64,000 nt of DNA from Miscanthus floridulus (Eukaryota; Streptophyta; Magnoliopsida; Poales; Poaceae): NCBI RefSeq assembly GCF_019320115.1, contig NC_089591.1:61285550-61349549 (forward strand), given 5' to 3'. The position numbers and the translations under genes are program-made. Shown here one piece after another: positions 38,664 to 50,354 of this stretch. Numbering within the stretch: position 1 is the first letter of the stretch; each line of letters starts with the position of its first letter. A model generated the notes under the pieces. That model was given only the letters and a program-made list of their open reading frames with translations, was not told the DNA's origin and made no database searches.

Positions 38664-41600
38664 ATGCATCGCCCGCGCAGCCATCTTTGCCGCTCCAGCG
38701 TCGCTGCGGTTGTTTTCGCCGCCATCATCATCATCGGGCTCAGCGCGGCGGGCGTCGGCGAGGCGGCCACGGGCACGTTCATCTACGCCGGCTGCTCGCC
38801 GTCCAAGTACCAGCCGGGCACCCCCTTCGAGGGCAACCTGGACTCGCTCCTCGCCTCCATCGCCAGCGCGGCGCCCAACGCCGGGTACAACAGCTTCACG
38901 GCGGGTGCCAACGGCACGGCCGCGTACGGTCTGTACCAGTGCCGCGGCGACCTGGGCGGCGCCGACTGCGCGGCGTGCGTGCGGGACGCGCTGGCGCAGC
39001 TGAGCCAGGTGTGCGCGGCGTCGTACGCGGCGTCGCTGCAGCTGGAAGGGTGCTACGTGCGGTACGACAGCACCAACTTCCTGGGCACGCCCGACGCCGC
39101 CATGGTGTACCGCAAGTGCAGCACCAGCAGCAGCAGCGACGGCGGGTTCCTCAGCAACCGGGACGCCGTGCTCGGGGACCTGCAGCAGGGCGTGGGCGGG
39201 GCCAGCGGCGGGTACAAGGTGAGCAGCTCCGGCAGCGTGCAGGGCGTGGCGCAGTGCCTGGGCGACCTCGCGGCGGCCGACTGCACGGCGTGCCTGGCGC
39301 AGGCGGTCGGCCAGCTCAAGGGCACCTGCGGCACCGCGCTGGCCGCCGACGTATACCTGGCGCAGTGCTACGTCAGGTACTGGGCCAACGGCTACTACTT
39401 CCGCCCGACACAAGGTACGTACAGACTAGTATTTTCCAACGCAAATTGTACGCGGTTTTGCCCTTGCGTTTGAGGCTTCGACACGGCAATACCGTGATCG
39501 CTGGGCTGGCTGGCTGGGGCTGGGCTGGCCAGCCCCCTCACAAAAACACTGTTTATCAAAATCAGTCAATACTTTTCTCTCGTATAAACGAACCAGCAAC
39601 GATACGAATCAGCCAACCGAACAGGGCGACTGCTAGTGCTGCTAGTGCGCGGTTACTACGGATCGCAATTTCCGAGTGACCAGCTCGAGTTGCAGCAGGA
39701 ATTGATTCCAGTAGGCGATAGGTAAACTTCCCAACGTTTGTAACAAAGAGATGGTGCAGAATATGTCCTCTGACACCCTTTTTCTCCCTATGGGCTTGTC
39801 AATGGATGGCGATCAGGACGAGAATGTCCAAGGCCCTCGCACTCAAGGCGATTAAGCGAGTAATTCCACGGGAAAGCTCGCTCCCAACGGCTTAGTTTTC
39901 AGTTGTCTAGGATCAATCGTGCCTGTTACTTAAAAATCTACAATATTTTTCTCTCACAACAGTTCCTGTCAATTTACTAACCGACTTTAATACCAGCCGA
40001 ATAGTTTCCACCAATTTACTAACCGACTTATGCCAGCCGAACGTGCTATAGACAGCAGCTTGAACGCGCTGTCCAGATTAGCAAAGGAGAAAGAGACAAG
40101 ATAGCAATCACTTGACTGCTGACAAGTGACCACCGCGCCGCGCGCGCCATGACGACCGGTGGTAACATTCTCTGTTCCACTTCCACCTCATCAGTCAAAT
40201 CAGTAGCGGCTCCAGCACGATCCAGTCCAATATATTATGGGGGTTTGGTATGCAATCATCCTGGAGTTTCTAGAGGAGAACCGCATGCGAGGCACAGTTA
40301 CAACTGGACCCACTATAAGGGTATGTTTGGAACGAAGCTGTTTGGAACGAAGAAATTCAAAACAGGGGAATAGGAAAAAACGCAGAAATAAAATATGATA
40401 AAAAATGAAAAACTACGGAATTTTAAAAGATAGGAACAGAAAATTTAGGCTGTTTGAAACACATAAATTTATAACATAGGAATTGTAACATGTTAGGTAA
40501 ATATGGATACTTAGAAAATATTAAAAGCACCTAACCTCACGTGAACAAGAATCTACTTTGCGTTGGCTGCTGCTTCTCTCTGTAGGTCAGCGCTTTGTCT
40601 CAGACTTCACGATAGGAAGAGAAACCAAGAGATCAGAGTGGATTTTCTGATTCCTACGTTTTGAGATGGGAAGCAAACCTTTCCTCAGGAAAGGGAAGTT
40701 ATAATCCTCCATTCCAAACGGACAGTGACGTCAGAAAAACAAAGGAATGCTATTCCTTTGAAGTTCCTACGAGAAACCTGCAATCCAAACAGGCCCTAAT
40801 CAGGTTGCAGATGCTTTGAAGCGACAGTAATGAAAGGAGCTGCATTACTTCTTGATCCAAAAGAGAATGACCAAAAGAGTACGTTTGGGTATGCTAGATT
40901 CGTATTTCCTGCATGGCTTCATCGAGCATCGTCACCTGCAGATGCAAAGGACTTTCAGCCGTAAGCTAGCCGTCGATTTCTCTTTCATTTGCCGTATATA
41001 CCGATCCAAAACATTGTCCTGATCCACCAATAGCCACTAAAGACTAAACAAAAAATGCCTATCACCAAGCATATCTATCAGGTTTAGGACTGCGCGGCCG
41101 CGATAGGCACGCACATTGTGGGATTGACGCTTGACGGCGGCGGCCAACCACCCCCTGTGCCGATGAATATATTCCCTATAAAACCAAAGGAGCATGAGGC
41201 TTTTACCCCGTGCCATTAAAAAAGTTTGTAATTATACATAAGTCATTATGAAAGTTGAACTCCTACGCGTGCCATCGTTCTGAACTTTCTTGCTCTCCAA
41301 GTCATTCCGTGTGTGTTATGTTTGTTTTTTACCATTTAGCAGCCCTTAAATATGGGCCTGGTCACTATAAACGTCCAAAATATCATTCTCTGGTCATATC
41401 CTCTTGCTTCTTTCTCTCTCTGTCTAGTGGAGCCAAACTGTCAGCGACCCGGCTCCACCTTCCTCCTCGCCGCGCGCCAGCCTCAAGTCGCGCCAATGCC
41501 GGGCTGGAGCTCGCCCGCCCGTGCCCGCGCCCTGGCCGCGCGCACCCGTGGCGGCTAGGGCGGAGCTCCCCCCCTGAGCGTGCTCGCGGTAGCCGATCTT

Positions 41601-43015
41601 GGCGAGCAGGTCGTCGATGGCGGAGAAGATGACGAGCTCGGCCTCGGCACGGGAGGACTCAAGGTCACGCGACGGCAGGATGTAGTGCTGCACATACGGC
41701 AGGATCGTCTCCTTCCCGAGCCCGGACCGCTTCAGCAGCCACGTCATGAACCAAACACTGCGCTCGTCGAAGCCCGGGCACGCGCGGGAGTGCTCCAAGA
41801 ACGTCACGAACGGGACGCGGCAGTTGGGTTTGGTACGAAAGCACGCGAAGTCCACTAGGTACACCGCACGTGGCCGGAGCATTAGGTACTTGAGCTGCGC
41901 GGAGGAGCCACAGTGGAGGAGGGCACGGGGAGGCAGCATCCGCGACGCGCGGGTGATCTCCACCGGGCGCGCGAGACGGTGGCTACGGCGAGCTCTACCA
42001 GGACTCGTGCAAGACGATGGTCGCCTCGAGCACAGCTGGCAGCTGCGCATGTGGAGGGTCATCCAGACCGGTAGCGCCAGCATAGTCGGGCACGATGCGA
42101 TGCTTGGCAGCGGCCACGTCGGTGCAAGGCAGCGTGAAGCAGTTAACATGCGCTTCGGCAATGGTGTTGGCAACGACACGATGTCACCGGGGTCAACAGC
42201 GTGGACAGCAGCACGATGCCTTCTCGTGTTCGTGCTCACCGTGTCGCGCGATCGCCAATTGAGGGGACGCGAATCGGGGCTCATCGCTCTAGGCGTTGAC
42301 GTCACCGCGTCTCGGTCGACCTCGGCCTGGGCCTCCTGCACCGCTGAGGCTCGCCGCCACACCAAGCCGGGAGCCAACCCCACCGTCTCTGGCCTCGTCA
42401 AGCTGGCGTTCGAGCCTACGGTCGCACCACCTCGAGCACTCGGGACGGCATCGAGGGCGGAGAACCAGGCCGTAGTGCAGAGCTCCCTCGGTCCTTCGTG
42501 TACACAGGAAAGAGAGAGAGAAAGCTTGGGTGGCTGACAAACGGACTCCACTGTAAGGTAAAATGGTCATTTCATCTGTCTGTTTGACACCGTTAAATAG
42601 AAAAGCGGACGGAATGGCTTGGAGAGTAAAGAAGTTTAGAATAATAGAACTCGTGAGAGCTTAACTTTTTTAATGGCTGGTACGTAATTTCAAACTTTTT
42701 TAAATGGCATACGGTAAAAGCCTCGAGGGGCGGAGCACTCGGGCAAGTGCGCAACTTTGCATATGCTATTCTAATCCTGCATCCGATGATCTGATGCTGT
42801 CTTGTGGTCACAGATTATTCGCAGGATGATGTCGGGAGGACTGTGGCCATAATCGTCGGCATCTTGGCAGGACTGGCGCTCTTCGTGGTGTTCATCTCGT
42901 TCCTCAGAAAAACATGTAAGCCCCCCTAACCTGCTAAGCGTCGTGCAATCATGCACACGGGATCGAGGCCTTGCCTTAACTGACCTCATGCAACTGGTGT
43001 CTCAATGCAGGCTAG
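38664..43015 (+). CDS. PDLP: Plasmodesmata-located protein (two DUF26/Gnk2 domains, one TM), three exons
   Basis: Exons 38664-39414, 42814-42915 and 43011-43015, phases matching; 285 residues. A signal peptide (VAAVVFAAIIIIGLSAAG) is followed by two DUF26 domains with C-X8-C-X2-C cores: CRGDLGGADCAAC (about residues 92-104) and CLGDLAAADCTAC (about 199-211). Exon 2 encodes DYSQDDVGRTVAIIVGILAG and the rest of a single membrane helix, then LRKTC. The stop is split from the last cysteine by intron 2. There is no kinase domain, so it is PDLP-like rather than a CRK. PDLPs sit in the plasmodesmal membrane and modulate cell-to-cell trafficking and callose. Intron 1 is 3.4 kb through element insertions. 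The last exon has only 5 coding bases. Confidence 0.9.
39497..39633. mobile_element. Probable short MITE in PDLP intron 1
   Basis: The core aaaacactgtttatcaaaatcag...cttttctctcgtataaacgaac and the end caaccgaacaggg resemble the MITE type at 30291. The left end is unclear. Confidence 0.35.
39634..40318. other. PDLP intron 1 sequence
   Basis: No gene. A repeat of ccaatttactaaccgactt type occurs near 39970-40030 (twice). Otherwise unremarkable. Confidence 0.3.
40319..40796. mobile_element. Tourist-like MITE in PDLP intron 1
   Basis: Begins gggtatgtttggaacg and ends ccaaacaggccc (reverse complement gggcctgtttgg). TAA flanks both sides (40316-40318, 40797-40799). 478 bp, AT-rich, non-coding. Confidence 0.8.
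41196..42724. mobile_element. Gene-capturing TIR element (Pack-type) in PDLP intron 1
   Basis: The ends form inverted repeats of about 120 bp: left gaggcttttaccccgtgcca, right (reverse complement) gaggcttttaccgtatgcca, continuing through aaaaaagtttg, and tactctccaagccattccgt near the inner edge. The middle is GC-rich and holds a captured fatty-acid elongase fragment. Long TIRs suggest a MULE, but no matching 9-bp flanks were seen, so the superfamily is open. Confidence 0.75.
41585..41905 (-). pseudogene. Captured 3-ketoacyl-CoA synthase (KCS) fragment
   Basis: The minus frame reads RPRAVYLVDFACFRTKPNCR, VPFVTFLEHSR, SGLGKETILPYVQHYI and SSRAEAELVIFSAIDDLLAK. This matches the FAE1/CUT1-type condensing-enzyme region that starts at the conserved VYLVDF motif, before the catalytic cysteine. 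KCS enzymes build very-long-chain fatty acids at the ER. Only about 105 residues of a protein of some 500 are present. The surrounding 375-codon ORF (41424-42551) has no KCS match elsewhere. It lies antisense in the PDLP intron and is not a working gene. Confidence 0.75.
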
Positions 43016-43434
43016 CTTGGCCACTGGAACGGGCTTCCACTCTCAGACGTTGGCATAGGGATGGGCTCGGAAAAGAGATTGGTCTACTAGCATGGCCTGC
43101 AAAATGCTTCGTAAAGCACATGTAATGTAATCTCATTTTGTTAGCAATAGATATGGGCTATCAGAGGAGCACTACCTTGATTTGGGTCATCATTTTTGGT
43201 CCACTGATTATGGCCTACTTGCGATCATCCATCGCAACAGCATTCACGTCTGATCTTAATCATTTCGGTAGTTGGATGAAGATCAGATTTGGCATTACTT
43301 TACATAGGTACGAACATAAGTACATGATGATATATACAAGTGATCATGGGTTCACACGGTCCCCAGATGATACGAGCTCGCACCCAGGCACAGGGGGCAG
43401 CAGACCTCGGGAGGCTTTGCTATTGATCTTATCA
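43016..43434. other. Short convergent spacer between PDLP and VPE
   Basis: About 420 bases separate the two stop codons and should contain both 3' UTRs. No other feature was seen. Confidence 0.6.
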
Positions 43435-46400
43435 TCAAGCGCTGTGTCCCTGAGCCATTGTGCTCCACCTCGCCGAGTTGTAGCTGCTGCAAGCGCAGAT
43501 GCTTGACTCCCTCATTTTCATCTCAGATATACGGCTGTTGCAAATGTTTGCAAACGCTCTCATGTGCTTCATGCCATACTGAGTAAGTGAGCCACACTGG
43601 GATTCGAAAATCCGCACCTAGCAAAAGAAATCAAGATGAGATAAGTCCAACAGGGCACTGACTGAATGCGAATGTGCATTAGCAAGGAACTTCATGTGCA
43701 TGCCTTATGTCAGAGTCGGATAAGAAAAATCAGTATACTCACCATCCTCTTCAAACAATCCCAGTCATCGACTAATGGTTGACCCGAGGTTCTAACAGCC
43801 TCAAGCATTGAAGGCCCTTTCTCAAATCCGAAGACAAGCCTCCCAATGAAATCAATACTGCTGTCAAGATGTTTCCTATGTTGAACAGTTTCTTTAATCT
43901 CTATAAGAGCCCTCAGCTTCTCTACAGACTCCCCATTTAACTGCTCATACTGAAAGGAAGAACTGAACATTAGGAAACAGGAATAAAAGGAGGCTACTGG
44001 CTACCACAAGTGATTGGTAAAACTTCAGCTTGGTATTAGAGGAGTGAGCTTGACATCAAGATAAGTGTACGAGCTCTAACCCTCTCAAACATGGTGGCTA
44101 TCGCAACAGCCTCTCACCAAGACCACAATTGTATTAGAAAGCTAGTTCTTCCTCCTATCTTCTCTAAGAAGAAGCCCATCTACAAGACTTGTTAAGCCAT
44201 ACCAAACAAGCCACATAGTTTCAACTTTTAATGGTGATAGTGTGAACTTGGAGGAAAAAGCACAACAGCTTTTAGCCAGTGATGGAACAAGCAAAACCCC
44301 TTTCTCGAACTGTCTTGTCAATTATTAACTAAATTTCTCTAAAACATACGTATAAAATGTGCCAGCTTGTTTTTCAAATGAGCACTTCAAGGACTTAATT
44401 TGCGTGTTCCAACAAAAGAAATAAAGTGGTCATAAAAACTAAAGCATACCGATGTATCATTGCCAACAACACACAATAAAAAAAAAAGAGCCTGATCTTT
44501 TGTGTGAAGAATTTCTGGAAAATAACCAAGTAAACAGAAATAAACAACTCTACCAGCTAACCCATAGAAATAGGCATAAGGATGGTTATAAAAGCAAGAA
44601 ATACAACAACAACAACAAAGCCTTTAAGTCCCAAACTCATCTCCATTTAAGTGGCTAAGTTTTTACATTGGCTCGCCACGCCTAACACAACCCTCCTCCT
44701 TTACCAGGGCTTGGGACCTGCTATGCTGGGACACCAAAGGCGCCCCACCATAGGCGGAGTTGTTATAAAAGCAAGAAATAAAATATATTATTGTAACAAC
44801 ACAATGTAATGATGCCATATATATGAAGCAACGTATCATACTTTTCAACAACAAATAAGTATCATTTACAGTGGTTTCATCTGAGAAATCGTTTATGCAT
44901 GTTTTTACCTGGTGCAACAACACTTCATGTTTGAATTCAACAAAGTAGAGGACAAGAATGCAAAACAACAAACAACCAATAGCCATACTTGGCATGATAT
45001 ATTCCATGAATGTTACTCAGAACGGCATCCATCTTTTTTCTATAATCCGCAAGTCTATATCATTGCAGTTCTTTTAGAGGAACAGTTCAGAGGTAGGGAG
45101 AATGCAAGAATAGTTAGGATTTACCCTCTTCCACATGAAGAGAAGATCAGCATCTCTTTGATTGACTGCACCCTTAGGGCCTGGCCAAAGCAGCATGTTC
45201 GCGATGTTGGCATTAGCAGGATCAAAACCTTGATAAAGGAAAAGCTTCTCATCCTTGAAGGTCTTATCACCATACTCCATAACATGAGAACCCTCTTTGT
45301 ACTTATTTGAGTTTGAGGTTCTTGTTTTCACCTGCCAAACAATTTTTTTTTTAAGTTCTCGTTTCCACCCCCCTAACAAAGCAGGTGACTAGCTGATATT
45401 AAACAACATGGAGGAAGTGTGCTTGAGACTCACCACTTCATACTGACCCTTGATGGTTTCCTTCTTTAGATTGTGGGTTTGACTGCCAATTAGAATCAGA
45501 TCAGTTCAAAAGAGCAGGCTCAGTAAGTATAATAGTCATAAGTACTTGCTACCAAGCTTGTATATTCACGCCATATTGACTGAAAGAAAAGAAAAGCATA
45601 AAAGCACTATGCATTTACTTGTTAACAGTCCTCTGGTTGCTTGACAATCAATACTTCCCCAACCTTTTCAATTATCTACTGTTTTTTACATGTATTTGCT
45701 ATTACCACTTAGGACTGAACACTGTGGTCTGCCAATACCTTAAATACTAGTAAAGTGGATGATTATTTGTACTAAATAACAACCGCATATACCCCCTTAT
45801 GTACTAAACATGTATGTACAAAACTAGAAAAGAATTCATGAATAGGTTCCAAATAACAGTGTTGATGCAAAGTTTAACTGCGTAGAATAAACCAAGTATG
45901 ATAGATCAAATGGACCAATCATGACAAAAGGCAGTTTGATCATGAGCAATAACACAATAGTCCAAGCATAAAAACACCTAGTATAACTGGAATTGTATCA
46001 CACTACATAACTAAAAATAGCAAAACAACATATCAAATATGTAGGCTCCATAAGATATACCTTCCACAAGTGTAGAGAAGCTAGAATTTGTTTTGATCTA
46101 ACATAATATAATGTCGCACAGCAATGGATCTCAAATGAGTTTTATGGTCTTACCTGTCTTCCATCCAAGAAACACTGTACAAATCACCTAAACAGGTAGT
46201 GTACTCAGGAGGTGGTGATGGTTCCATCCCAGGGCAGTATGTTCCCCAACTATTTTCAACTGGATTTGAGGCTGTTGTGACATAAATATTTAGATCTTCA
46301 GGCATTAATCCCTCAAAGATACTGCCACTTTCACATGCTTCAACATATATAACCTGACATTCAATGTAAAAGCGTATGAATTCCAGAATGGACTTATCTG

Positions 46401-46514
46401 GAGTGGAAAATAAAATGAAGAACCTTACCATTTTTGAGTAGCTATTGGAAGCATGCTTCTTTTTCAAAACCTTGATGAAATCGCCAGCATACAGATATGG
46501 CAAGTTTGGCATAC
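43435..46514 (-). pseudogene. VPE: Vacuolar processing enzyme (legumain, C13 protease), 5'-truncated
   Basis: Exons on the minus strand: 46514-46429, 46353-46154, 45482-45434, 45331-45125, 43949-43743, 43617-43435, phases all matching, about 310 residues. They encode [20 protein letters not shown], the catalytic-cysteine block [48 protein letters not shown] and the C-terminal prodomain ([40 protein letters not shown]). VPEs are vacuolar Asn-specific proteases that process storage proteins. The exons for the signal peptide and catalytic histidine (about 180 residues) are missing: 62 bases upstream of the first visible exon the sequence switches to the start of the second duplication copy. The remaining exons look undamaged, so the truncation is recent. 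Confidence 0.9.
44585..44780 (-). mobile_element. Au-type SINE in a VPE intron, with 19-bp target duplication
   Basis: The direct repeat gttataaaagcaagaaata is at 44585-44603 and 44762-44780. The body, read on the minus strand, contains ggtcccaagccctggtaaag, gaggagggttgtgttaggcg and ends in a ttgttgttgttgt tail, as known for Au-like plant SINEs. Confidence 0.8.
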
Positions 46515-46575
46515 CTAAAATTTTGCTTTGTTAAGTGCCATACAGAAATCAATTGAGCAACATCCAGTATGCAGT

Positions 46576-46577
46576 AC
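46576..46577. other. Duplication junction inside the VPE gene
   Basis: Left of this point is VPE intron sequence (ccagtatgcagta). Right of it begins ccccaaaatccaaacttt, the same as 17203 onward. There are no N bases and no clear microhomology beyond a few bases. Confidence 0.85.
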
Positions 46578-46828
46578 CCCAAAATCCAAACTTTAGCACT
46601 ATGCAAAAAAAAAGATTCCCCGTCACATCAAACTTGCGGTATATGCATAGAGTACTAAATGTTGACGAAATCAAAAACTAATTGTACAGTTTGGTTGTAC
46701 TTTGCGAGACGAATGTTTTGAGCCTAATTAGTCAACGATTGGATAATTATTACCAAATACAAACGAATACTACAGTGGGCTACAATGCGCTACAGTGAAT
46801 TTGCCACCTCCCATTGGGGCAACTAAAC
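46577..46828 (+). mobile_element. hAT-like MITE at the junction, copy 2
   Basis: Counterpart of 17203-17453. Its left edge coincides with the junction. Confidence 0.6.
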
Positions 46829-46923
46829 GAGGGCTCAGTATGACTGAGCATGGACCTGCATGCATGCGTTGCTCGCTATACCAGTACATGACCGTACACA
46901 CAGACTGGCCTTTTATTATGAGC

Positions 46924-47158
46924 CCTTGTTTAGTTGGAGTGCAAAGTCCAAAAAGTTGCTACAGTACCTGTCACATCGAATGTTTACGGTCCGTGCATGG
47001 AGCATTAAATGTAGACGAAAAGAAAAACTAATTGCACAGTTTGGTGGAAAATTGCGAGACGAACGTTTTAAGTCTAATTAGTCAATGTTTGGATACTATT
47101 TGCCAAATAAAAACGAATGTGCTACCGTAACCCCAAATTCCAAATTTCGCGAACTAAC
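46924..47158 (+). mobile_element. hAT-like MITE, complete version
   Basis: Begins ccttgtttagttggag, core cattaaatgtagacgaaa and gcgagacgaacgttttaag, ends cgcgaactaac. Copy 1 has a shortened, scrambled form at 17553-17732. Confidence 0.7.
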
Positions 47159-47626
47159 AATGGCTGAGTGTGACGGGCTTTGCTTTGCACACAGTTCCTG
47201 CCCTGTTCTAGTCTTGACTTGTGCCGGGTGTTGCTGTATTTAGCCCGTTCCCATTACCAATTTACCATCGAGCTGGCTTTCTCACTGTGACGTTTTTTTT
47301 GTGGTTGGTTACAGGAGCTGACTTTTATCTAAGGAAAACGAAAATTAATTACAGAAGTTGACCTTGCAGAGAGAAGAAGGCGTGTGTATGGCTGTCCGGT
47401 TTTTAAGCGGGTGCATCAGAAGCTCTGGGACGTCTGTTGACAAACAGTGGATTGATCCGGCCGCCAACCTTGGACGGTTAGACCTGGCGCCAGCGCCACG
47501 CCTGCATGATGGACAGGATGAGAGGACCGTACGGCCCGGGTACGGCCCCGTGCAACGGCTGCACGGAGAATAATCGGGGCCCTGTTGGCTGCTGCTGCGT
47601 CAGTACAGTTTCCGTGTTCTCTCCGC

Positions 47627-47875
47627 GTTTAGATGCCAAAAATTTTTTGGTTTGGGGTACTGTAGCCCGTTTGTTTGTATTTAGCCATTAGTGTCTAATT
47701 ATGAACTAATTAGGTTCGAAAGTTTTGTCTCGCGATTTCTCTCCCAAATGTACAATTAGTTTTTTTTCGTCTACATTTAGTACATTAGTTTTTTTTCGTC
47801 TACATTTAGTACTCCATACATATGCCGCAAGATTCAATGTGATAGGTACTGCACAAAATTTTTTGGAAACTAAAC
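47627..47875 (-). mobile_element. hAT-like MITE with internal tandem duplication, copy 2
   Basis: Same as 18201-18451, including the doubled ttcgtctacatttagtac segment. Confidence 0.65.
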
Positions 47876-50126
47876 AGGCCCAAGCGCGGCTGAATATTCT
47901 GGAGCCCAATGCAAGTGGTGCTCGTGCACTTGACAAGTTGCGGTGTGTACTGGTGAGTGGCGACTAGTCCAAGCGTCGTCAGGCACAAGTAGTATGCATA
48001 TCTGATCGTGGATACGTTTTGGATTTTTCCGCTTGCCTTTTGAATAATTGAATCGCCCAAAGCCTCTCGAGACCGAAAGGGTTGGCTTATCCCGCGGGCT
48101 GCTGTTATACTATCTTTTGTACTGCGTGCAAATCTTCAGCTCCAAGTGGTCACCAAGTTGATCCCAACATTTGGGGACCATTGGACGAACATTCAATTCT
48201 GGAGCTACTAGACATAGCAGGTATCGAAACTGGGAGATGCTGTATGTGCAAGCAGTATCTAGAGAAGACGACGACCCATATATGATCGCAACTGACTTGA
48301 TTGCCACTCTACCTTCGTGCATTCGAAGACACGGAACACAGACACACGCTCGGGCAGCAGAAATGCTAAACTGACAACGCCGGTTCCAAACTAGCATCAG
48401 CCAGAGTACCGACTTCTACACTGATCTGAATCTGATACGCTCAACCTGAAGAGTCTGATCTGTACTTGCGCCCATCCTCGTCAGCCTCAAAAATAAAAAA
48501 ACGACTGCGTGACCCCGCCGGAGAAGACAGGAAGTAGACTAGTGCTGCGTTGTCGTTTCTCAGCCCGGGTTGCACTTGGCACAGTGGCACTTTGCCGCCC
48601 TGCAGCGAACCTTCGCCATGTTTGGTGTGTTGCGCTCCAGGCCCCGGCAAACGTACATAAAAAATAGTCTCTTCGTCCGTCACCACCACCTGATCTTGCC
48701 TCCAATGCCATGTACTCCAGCCGCGCGTAGACACGGCAGCTCTCGTTTTGTCTGCTGCTCCGTAGACCGTGCGTACCATCCACTTGGGCAGCATCCAGCC
48801 GCGCTCGCTCGCTTTGTCGGATTGCTAGCTCCGCGCCCCCCGGCGCTGCGGCCGCGGGTACTGCTTGCGGCCGTCGACATCGAGTCGCCCACCACCCCGG
48901 CCCCGCCTGATCTGCCTACCTCGGTTGTTACCTACCTCGCCGCTCTTCCCCGCCACCGCAGGAAACAGATGAGATGAGTGGAGGCCCTCCATTCCCCCTC
49001 GGTTGCCCGGATTCTGGGTGGATTCGCGGGTGGTCCGCCGTAAAATCTTGGCTCCGACCTCCCTCCGACCCGTAGCTGTAGAGCGCCGGCCCGCCGACCG
49101 CGACGCGTGCGCGCAAGGGGTGGCGGGGGCTCGAGGAAAATCGGTGTTTTCCTTCTGGCGGTGGAGCGGGAGTCGTGCGTTTCTCTATGGATATTCCTCG
49201 CGGCCGCAAACGTCCTCCGGCAAGCGTGCGGACCGTAAACATCGCGATGGGTGGATTGATGGGACTCTGGGGCGACCAGATATTTCCGTACGAGCGGAAG
49301 GGAAAAACGTACCAGCACCGATGATTGACCCAGCAGCGAGCACTGGCTGACTGAAAACGTCCTTGGTACCAGTTGCGAATGCAGAATAGGATTAAAATGG
49401 GCTGATCTTCTTCTTATATTTTTCCTTTTATACTCCATCTCTTCTTCTACCTCACCCTCCCTATATTTTTATTGATGCACCAGCCGTAGGCGGCTGGAGC
49501 CCCTAGCACTCCTTGTAGATCCGTCCCTGAGTACTAGCTAGTACGCACTGGTACATGCCGTGAAGTCATCTGCGTACAAGAGTGATTGTTAACGATGTTT
49601 TAATCAGCGTCCCATCTGTCGCTGATCCGTCGCTTGATCCAGCTCAGCAGGAAGACCAGAAATTCCACCGGGATGTGGATGTGGCAGTCTGGCCCTTTCT
49701 ATGTCCAGTTGTCTGCGTGACTGCGTCACCTGGACGCCGGCCTGATGGATCGATCATTCATTCAACGCAGGCATCAGATAGATCAAGGCGTTCCAGAACC
49801 CGGAACCCGGAGACAGTGGGGTTCCTTCTTCTCAGATCCCACAAAACTGTACTATGCTACGTCCGCGTCACCACGCACATCACATGTAGGAGAAAAATAT
49901 ATACTACCCGCTCCTAGTAGTTCTATAAATCAACGAGGCGTGTTTTTACTCGATCTGCCGACAAAGGCGATCGATCGTCTCCTCGCAATTTTTAACCGCG
50001 CGCGGGGGCAGGTGAATATGCTGCCGCCGCCCACCGCGCTCAAAACATTCAACGAGTTCGCCAGGTGGCTGGGATGACTCGCCAATCGCCATGCAGGCAG
50101 GCAACAGCTGATGCGTGCAAGTGCTT
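47876..50126. other. Unassigned stretch of copy 2
   Basis: Counterpart of 18452-20704; GC-rich in the middle, no recognised gene. Confidence 0.3.
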
Positions 50127-50354
50127 GTTTAGTTCTAAAAAATTTCTCAAAAAGTGCTACAGTGGCCATCATATCGAATCTTGCGATACGTGCATGGACC
50201 ATTAAATGTAGACGAAAAAAAAGACTAATTGCACAATTTAGTTGAAAATTGCGAGACGAACGTTTTAAGCCTAATTAATCCATGATTGAACACTAATTAT
50301 TAATAAAAACGAAAGTGTTACGGTAATCAAATTCTCAAAATTCGTGAACTAAAC
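50127..50354 (+). mobile_element. hAT-like MITE, complete, copy 2
   Basis: Begins gtttagttctaaaaaa and ends cgtgaactaaac; counterpart of 20705-20933. Confidence 0.7.

Noticed and set aside
38687..39679. 330-codon and antisense 251-codon ORFs over PDLP exon 1
   Set aside because: Arginine- and glycine-rich shadows of a GC-rich exon. The DUF26 frame has the signal peptide, cysteine pattern and matching splice phases.
41424..42551. 375-codon minus ORF as a real gene
   Set aside because: Only about 105 residues match KCS. It lacks the catalytic region and lies inside a transposon in an intron.
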